Assembly (NCBI RefSeq): GCF_030463535.1
Contig: NC_132881.1
Location: 4,005,526-4,069,525, forward strand
Direction: 5' to 3'
DNA from: Salminus brasiliensis
Taxonomy: Eukaryota > Chordata > Actinopteri > Characiformes > Bryconidae
Length of the DNA stretch: 64,000 nucleotides
The notes below the pieces were generated by a model. The model worked only from the letters and a program-made list of their open reading frames with translations. It was not told where the DNA came from and searched no databases. Made by a program: the position numbers and the translations under genes. Positions 57,720 through 64,000 of the stretch are shown here, in pieces; the first letter of the stretch is position 1, and each line of letters starts with the position of its first letter.

Positions 57720-57935
57720 ATTTATTACATTTATTTATTAATATTATTATTATTAGGTGGCTGCTATGATATACCAGGTGGTCTACCAGGTATAGGGTTA
57801 GGTAGTTGCTTAGTGGTTGTCCCAGTGTTTCAAAGTGAGTACTAAGCAATTGCTAAGTGGTTGCTAGGCAGTTGCTATGGTATCCCAGGTAGTTGCTATG
57901 GTGTTTTTAGGTGGTTGCTAAGATCAAAGTTGCGT
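57720..57935. repeat. Short-unit minisatellite (gttgctatggt)
   Basis: An ATT run (57740-57756) is followed by eight or so copies of an 18-28 bp unit with 'ggtggttgctatggtatccc'. Common in fish introns. Confidence 0.82.
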
Positions 57936-58214
57936 CAGACAAACTAGTTGACTGTTACTAGTTTGTTTGTATCATGGTGACATAAGAAGGGTGCTCAGAC
58001 TTTTTTTTTTTGGGGGGGGGGTAACTTCAAAACTGTGGGATGACTCGGCTGTACAGTTTCTGAATTATCCTATATTATCCTAATTCAAGAAAACACGTTA
58101 TTTCAGATCCTGGCACCTATATTCAAACACATGGCACCTCGAACCGTTACTCGAGTCCTAGTTTGGGTGTTCTGTGATATTGATATCCTCATATGCTCTG
58201 CTCTGTGCTCAGCA

Positions 58215-58385
58215 GGTGCATCAAGTGCGCTGGTAGTCCAGTGGTCAAAGCCTTAGCTTCAGGCGAACAGACACAAAGGTGCAAATCTAGATGTGACAGG
58301 CTGGCAAGGCTGGTGACATAGGTGACCTGTGTCCCATAGGTGCAGCAAGTCAGAAACAAGGCAAAAAGCACAGACACTGTCTTAT
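58215..58385 (+). repeat. Possible second tRNA-derived SINE family
   Basis: 'tggtagtccagtggtcaaagc' resembles a polymerase III A box and 'aggtgcaaatct', about 35 bp on, a weak B box. The body does not match the other SINEs here. Tentative. Confidence 0.4.
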
Positions 58386-58649
58386 CCCCTACTTAGTACA
58401 GCTCTCAGGTTATTTTTCATTCAAATGCAAAACCGAAAACGTTATGTTTGATTTTTAATCTAGAGTTAAGTTCAGGGTCTGGTCACGAACAAATCTAAAG
58501 AAAGAAATTCTTATTAGATTCTTTCTATTTTTAATTTGTAAACTTCATACTTAAGATAAAAGTTAGGGCTTATGGTTATCCACCACCCAAAATTCCTCTT
58601 AAGAACAAATGCAATAACAGTTGTTATTATTTAAAATAATAATAAATAT

Positions 58650-59179
58650 AAATAAAAAGTTAGCTAACGTTTTACAGCCTCACACTGGCCTCCGACTGTT
58701 TCAGTTCTGAAGGCCAGCCTCTAAATCAAATGATCAGTTTATAAGCTGAATTATGGAATGACTGTTTAACTTAACAGGATTAAAAATTGAGATTGTTCTT
58801 AAAATGCTGTTCATTTCTACATACTGTTAGTTTTTGACTTTCTGAACTCATTCCTCTATCCTTATGTTTTCCACAGTTTGAACAGGCTTCTGTTGGTCCT
58901 TTATTTCGAACATATTTAACTAAACAATGAAAAATGAACAATGCTCTAATATTGCAGCATGAAAGGCTACGTTACTACAGTGACTGAAGAAAAGCTTTTA
59001 ATTACGGAAATTATCATTAACATGATCAACTTTTTAGTGTTATCTTAAGATTCTTCAATAAAAACACATTCTTATTCAAAACAGTGTCAATATCTCAAAA
59101 ACTGAGATGAGTGTGCATGTAAAAAACTACATACTGGTGAATATGAGCAAAACAATTACATTTTAAAGTAGTTAAAACT

Positions 59180-59262
<83 letters not shown>

Positions 59263-59620
59263 CATAACAAATTCCTAATAGCTAACAGCTTATTTTAGTT
59301 TACAAACACTGGGAATATTTAAGAACTTACATTTCTGAGAATTGCATTTAAGAACATTGGGACAATTTAAGAATTTTCTTTAATCAGTCCCTAGAGAAAA
59401 GTCTTAATTAAAAAAGCTCAGATTTGTGATGTACGTTTTTAAAGCGCAGGCTTGTTCACAGCTCTGCTCTTATAACGATGGATCCCACTGTCCTTACAAA
59501 CTGAACAAATCCCAAATAAGAAACCAGTGGAGTGTCAGAGTCTTTGTGAAAACTGTGTCAGTGGGTTTTAAGAGGGACTTTCTTCCTAAGAGCGGTTGGT
59601 GAATGAGGCCCATTTTTCTG
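58650..59620. repeat. Dispersed repeat copy 1, interrupted by an AT microsatellite
   Basis: Segments 'agcctcacactggcctcc', 'aggattaaaaattgagattg' and 'tcccaaataagaaaccagtggagtgtc' recur in diverged form at 63330-63620. Between them lies the AT run at 59179-59260. Confidence 0.6.
59178..59262. repeat. AT microsatellite, about 40 units
   Basis: Nearly pure tatata run with one 'aatat' shift near 59190. Confidence 0.95.
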
Positions 59621-59879
59621 AACTTCTCAGTGTTCATCTGTTTAAGATTCTTTGGGAGTTTATTTACTTATTTATTTTATTTAGGAACGCTTATGAGAAT
59701 CCAGCCCCTAGCTTCTCCAGTGGCTCGATGGTATAGACTGTTTTGCATCTAATTTTAAAGAAGAGAAAAAAAAGTGAGGCATTATCATTAAACCGCTGTG
59801 AAAACTTTATGAGTGTGAGATTTGGGTTTTATTGTGTTATTCTGTGCATATCTGCTACAACACGTTTGCTTGTCAGGAA

Positions 59880-60720
59880 AATGACTAGAAGCCTTTTCCT
59901 CATATAGAGTTCGGAAGCCGGCACAAATTAATTACAACTTTTCTCCCCAATTATTTTTGCCATTTGCCATTGTTCAGACTGGAGTTCTGATCCAAGCATG
60001 CCATCAAGCACACGTTTAGGACGTTAACACAGCCTCTGGATTTGTTGTGTATACCGGAGGTTGTGCATGCTCCCCCCGCCCCCCGAGAAAATTCATTTGC
60101 ACCTAATACACTGCCACCTTTTATTTAACAGGTATCAGCACGCGGTGCAGCACCTTTCACAGGTACACAAACCCAGCGCCTGCAAGCTCTTTTTCCTTTT
60201 CCATTTCTACCAATCAGACTCAGCCCCTAGGACGAGGATGTATACCATGGCAGACTTTTGCAGAACTTCCATACCGTCTATGAATATTTAAAACTATACC
60301 CGCGCGCATTAGCATACGGCCCCTCCAGACAGGCAAATATCCACACAGGCCGCGCTCGGTAATATTTGTATTTTTAGCGAGAACAGTGGAGGCAGAAATT
60401 AAATTCATTCCATTAGCATAACAGACAGTGCGGTGGCAGCAGCAGCGGCGGCGGCGGCGGCAGCTCTGGCACGAATACGTAAATATTCCAGGCTGTTTAC
60501 GGCGAAGAGGGGATCGCTTCGTCCACGTGGGCGCCACGCTCCCACCCTTTCATGTGCCGTCGGTTTAAGTCGGCCAGCCATTTGTGATCGGTACTTAGAG
60601 CAGGGATGAAAGTGCTAAGCAGGTCAGCGAGCCCCGGGCTAAAAAAAGGAGCCCTGAGGATTTGCGCGGCCCCGGCCTCACTCATGCATGCATAATAAAG
60701 GCAGGTGACTACTCTGAGCA
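59880..60720. other. Candidate conserved non-coding region in gfra1 intron 3
   Basis: Non-repetitive apart from a short cgg run (60445-60460), and GC-richer than its surroundings. Contains stretches such as gcacaaattaattacaactt, tttttagcgagaacagtgga and attaaattcattccattagc that look like deeply conserved enhancer DNA. This is a judgement from composition. Confidence 0.35.
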
Positions 60721-62510
60721 CACGCAAATAAATAAATAAATAAATAAATGAGCGAGAAAGACTGAGGGAGAGAGAGTGAGTGAGAGAAAGAGAGAGAGAG
60801 AACCGGCCAGAAAGGGCCGATTATTCCCGGAGACCTTGAAATTATGTTCCAGTTTTAGAGCATTAACGGGATCCAAGCTGGCGTGGCGGTCAGCCTGCGG
60901 GGCGGTGGGGGTAATGAAATTGGGGTGTGTGTGCAGGGTGGGGAGAGGTTAGCACTGGCCAGCGCTTATTTGCTGTATAATGCTGCGCAGGGTTGCGCCG
61001 GCCAAAAAACGCCTCCCAAATTTTTCAACCTCTAAATTTCCAGCCAGCTTTAATTCTAACTTCATTACCAGGCCCACCTGTTGGCTGACGGGACCAGAGC
61101 GAGCCCAAGTGAACCCAAGCCTGAGTCACTCTGAACCAGAACTGCAGTGTTGGATAAAGGATTCAGATTCTGATACAATGTTTACTCTCAAATATAGAAA
61201 GATAAAAATATATATGTTATAGACACTTTTTTATTGTAATGCAAAAACCTTGTATCTACAATTTTGCTGTTTTTCCTATTTTGATATTTTTAAAAAAGTT
61301 TTTTCAAAATTTCATGACGAACAGATGAAAATGTTTTATGATCTAGCTAACAAAAAACTTTCTCAATGTAGCATTTTCTTTGCTAAATACTGCTACGCAC
61401 AAGATGTCTTTAGAATTGAATAAGAATTTAATGATAATAATAATAATTAATTAAAATAATCATAATAATTAAATATTACAAACAGCACAATTATATACAC
61501 CGATGTGTTTAATTTTTAATTGTGCTTACTTTTTAATTAATTAATTTTATTTTTTATTCTTTATTGCATGCACATGTAGTCGTTCCCCACAGACTACCAC
61601 CTCTTTAGATAATGGTTAGCTGCCTGGCCTCAGTGTTAAAGGCTGTAAGAGCAAGTTACCAGTTCCTGTACTGCAGTGTTTACTCATGCATCACCACACA
61701 ATTGTGCTCTCAGTGTTTCTGGCAGGTTAATAATAGTCGATTAGGGAATGAAAGACTTAACCATTTAAAAAATGCACGATTTTCCACCTTCAGTTCAGAT
61801 TTTGGGTTAAGTCAATAGGTTTAATTATAGTATGTAGACTTTATACATTATTTTAAGCTAGAATTTGAGCTGTATTTAAGTTGCTCTAATGTATAATATT
61901 TAGTGTCTAAAACACCTTCAATTTAAACATTTCAATATGTTCAACAAACCCTAACTTAAAAACTTTGAAGCAACTTGTAGCCGTAAATAAATGAAGTCAG
62001 GTGAGCTCACCCAGGTTTACAGTAAATTATAGAGCTACTATATTATTATAAAGCTCCTACATGGCAAGTGGTCCGTTTATTCCAAAACCAGGGCTGGTCA
62101 TAATATTCTGGTATGAATATGTATTAAAATACACTAAAAATACACTAAAATACACTGATACAGTGTACTGATCAGTGGTTGTAGCAAGCTAGCTTACTTT
62201 CCTCAGAATACCAGATTAGACACACCCTGATTCGGTACCATACCCACAGACACTCTCTTAGACGTGGAAGAACGGAACTCGCACTGGATGTAGGCGGTGT
62301 TGAGGTGTCTAGACTAAACAAGGGTCGTAACATCTCCGGCTGTAGTTTAGGACCTTGCGTCTGAAGCTGGCGTTGGTGTCCAGGCTTTCACAGCTTGTTC
62401 CTTATACATAATTTACTAATCCTGATTGACTGAAACCTGAGGAGTCAGAGGAGAGCAGGACAGATTGAGAGGGAGAGGATGAGTGGGCTGCTGGTACTGC
62501 ATTTTGTGTG
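60721..62510 (+). other. gfra1 intron 3, distal part
   Basis: An aaat run is at 60725-60751 and a GA-rich run at 60760-60800. AT-rich from 61190 to 61560. No exon recognised. Confidence 0.45.
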
Positions 62511-62517
62511 TATGCGA

Positions 62518-62551
<34 letters not shown>
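62511..62551. repeat. GT microsatellite
   Basis: About 17 gt units starting after 'tatgcgaatg'. Confidence 0.94.
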
Positions 62552-62552
<1 letters not shown>

Positions 62553-62849
62553 CGCACTGCTAAAGACATTATCAGTGCAGTGCTGGTTTGAGGTTTAATA
62601 GTTATTAATAATCCAGTATGTTATTGTGGTTGTACAATGAGTTTTAGATTAGATTTAGATTTTTGTATCATTTTGGGCACCCCAAAAGATTTGAGCTTTC
62701 TGATTTCTGAAAAAAGGTCTCAGGCCTTGAGTAGCTTGTTAGAGCTATGGTTCATTTATCAAAACTCATCAAACCTTGTTCCAACAATCAGCAGCCATTC
62801 ACTTCTCTAAGTAACTGCTGAGCACTCTGAACATTACATTCATTGATTG

Positions 62850-63140
62850 ATTTATAGAGCAGCAGACGAGTATAAGAAAATGGCAAAGTGTGTTCAGGTA
62901 GCTGGTACCCCTGTCCATAACATTTTTTTTTAATGTCAGTTAACAGGAACAGTTAAAGTGAAGTCTGGAAGATCAAGAAAACGTTCAGCAAGTACTTCTC
63001 CTAGAATTGCTAGAAAGACAGATCAGATAGCCTGTTGGCTGCCAAAGACCTTCAGGAAGATTTATCAGTCTCTGGAGTGGTGGTGCACTGCTCTACTGTG
63101 CAGCATCTGACCTTTCCAGTCTGTTTCGCTCTGCGCGTTG
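62850..63140 (+). mobile_element. Decayed Tc1-like transposase fragment (second Tc1 family)
   Basis: 'gaagtctggaagatcaagaa' through 'tagaaagacagatcagatag' and 'ctctactgtgcagcatctga' encode, with frame breaks, the SGRPRKRSASTSPRIARKTD segment of a Tc1 transposase DNA-binding region. A small stray piece, 'gtgcagcatccgacctttcc', is at 63648. Distinct from the 5671/8248 family. Confidence 0.7.
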
Positions 63141-63279
63141 ATAACAACTGAAAAGGCTGAGCTGAACCTTGCAAGCAGGTCTGTTCACTTGGTGGCCATC
63201 TTTGCTACGCTGTAATTTCCAGTCACACAAAGCCAGGTGCTGGAATTCTTCTTAGAAGTGCCTAAAACTTTATGCTTAG

Positions 63280-63640
63280 AATAAAAAATTAAGAAAAACA
63301 GATTTTCAGATTCTTCTTCTTAGTTTTTTCTAATCTTACAGTAGCCTCACACTTGTTTTTAAGAGTTCAGCCTCTAATATGATCAGTTGAATTACAGAAT
63401 TACAGAATGAATGTCTAATTTAACTGGATTAAAAGTGAAGTTTATTCTTAAAGTACTGTTAGTTTCTACAAAAGGGTGCAAACGTGCGTCTAGCTTTCAA
63501 ACTAAAACACTAAGATTTAACTGGGAAATTAAAAAGCTGGAATAAACCTTGCAACGCAGCAAAAAGACTGAAAAAAAATTTGTCCTAAATAAGAAATCAA
63601 CGAGTGTCTTAAGAAGATATTAAGAATATAAGTGAGATTT
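63280..63640. repeat. Dispersed repeat copy 2
   Basis: Diverged copy of the 58650-59620 repeat ('agcctcacacttgttttt', 'ctggattaaaagtgaagttt', 'aaataagaaatcaacgagtgtc') without the AT run. Direct orientation, 4.6 kb apart. Confidence 0.6.
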
Positions 63641-64000
63641 TCTTACTGTGCAGCATCCGACCTTTCCAGCCCAAGCCCTTTTTTAGGCTCGCATGTTTTT
63701 TTTAAAGGAACACGTAAACAAGTCCTGTGGCCTGATGGAAAACAGTAGAATTTCCAACTGTTAAGCAAAGGGGTGGATGGATCGTTGCTTTGGGTTTGTG
63801 TTGCAGCCAGCGGCACAGGGAACAATTTATTTCATTAAATACTCAAAGATTTTGGACCCAAATGTTGTCAGAACCTATTTCAAGCTCTGGTAGTAATGTG
63901 CATGCACTGAATGTACTTGATTCTCCTAGCCACTGCGGGTTTTGCACTGGAAACATTCAGAGAGCTATGTAGCAATAAATCAATGAAGCCATGGCTTTGC
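63641..64000 (+). other. End of window, still gfra1 intron 3
   Basis: No exon 4 of gfra1 is visible, so intron 3 is longer than 24.8 kb. The two short open frames here overlap on opposite strands and carry no motif. Confidence 0.5.

Noticed and set aside
58000..58022. T/G homopolymer block as a regulatory motif
   Set aside because: A t-run followed by a g-run is a simple repeat with no other support.

Overview
This window is nuclear DNA from a teleost fish. The exons have consensus GT-AG borders. The two recognisable genes keep a vertebrate gene order. The intergenic and intronic DNA is full of fish-type repeats: Tc1 and hAT remnants, tRNA-derived SINEs, the 3' end of a CR1/L2-like LINE, and long GT, GA and AT microsatellites. 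The repeat types suggest an otophysan such as a characiform or catfish relative, but I cannot fix the species.

Layout. (1) 1-2,119: the last two exons of an unrecognised gene on the + strand, preceded by a 24-bp minisatellite and followed by a 62-bp one. The final exon seems to carry a 2-base deletion that changes the reading frame. (2) 3,100-9,300: intergenic DNA with SINEs and internally deleted Tc1-like elements. (3) 9,344-20,821, minus strand: ccdc172, reconstructed as eight coding exons that give a 260-aa coiled-coil protein. Its introns hold MITEs and a LINE fragment. (4) 20,822-22,475: the ccdc172 upstream sequence, with its paired CCAAT boxes, repeated in tandem about three and a half times. 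(5) About 22,975-31,490: a large imperfect inverted repeat covering more than half of the ccdc172-gfra1 interval. (6) 31,500-35,280: intergenic repeats, including a triplicated MITE-microsatellite cluster. (7) 35,300-35,930: GC-rich, CCAAT-containing promoter region and first coding exon of gfra1 (GDNF receptor alpha 1). Coding exons 2 and 3 are at 37,389 and 39,114. (8) 39,198-64,000: more than 24 kb of gfra1 intron 3 with repeats and a few non-repetitive GC-rich blocks that may be conserved non-coding elements.

How the genes relate. ccdc172 (minus) and gfra1 (plus) are head to head, as in human 10q25.3, so about 15 kb separates their start codons. They are not known to share a pathway: GFRA1 is a GPI-anchored co-receptor for GDNF with RET, and CCDC172 is a small coiled-coil protein. 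The conserved divergence, the amplified ccdc172 upstream unit and the large inverted repeat make the shared intergenic region the most unusual part of the window. I found no bacterial-type operon, CRISPR array, rRNA or intact autonomous transposon.
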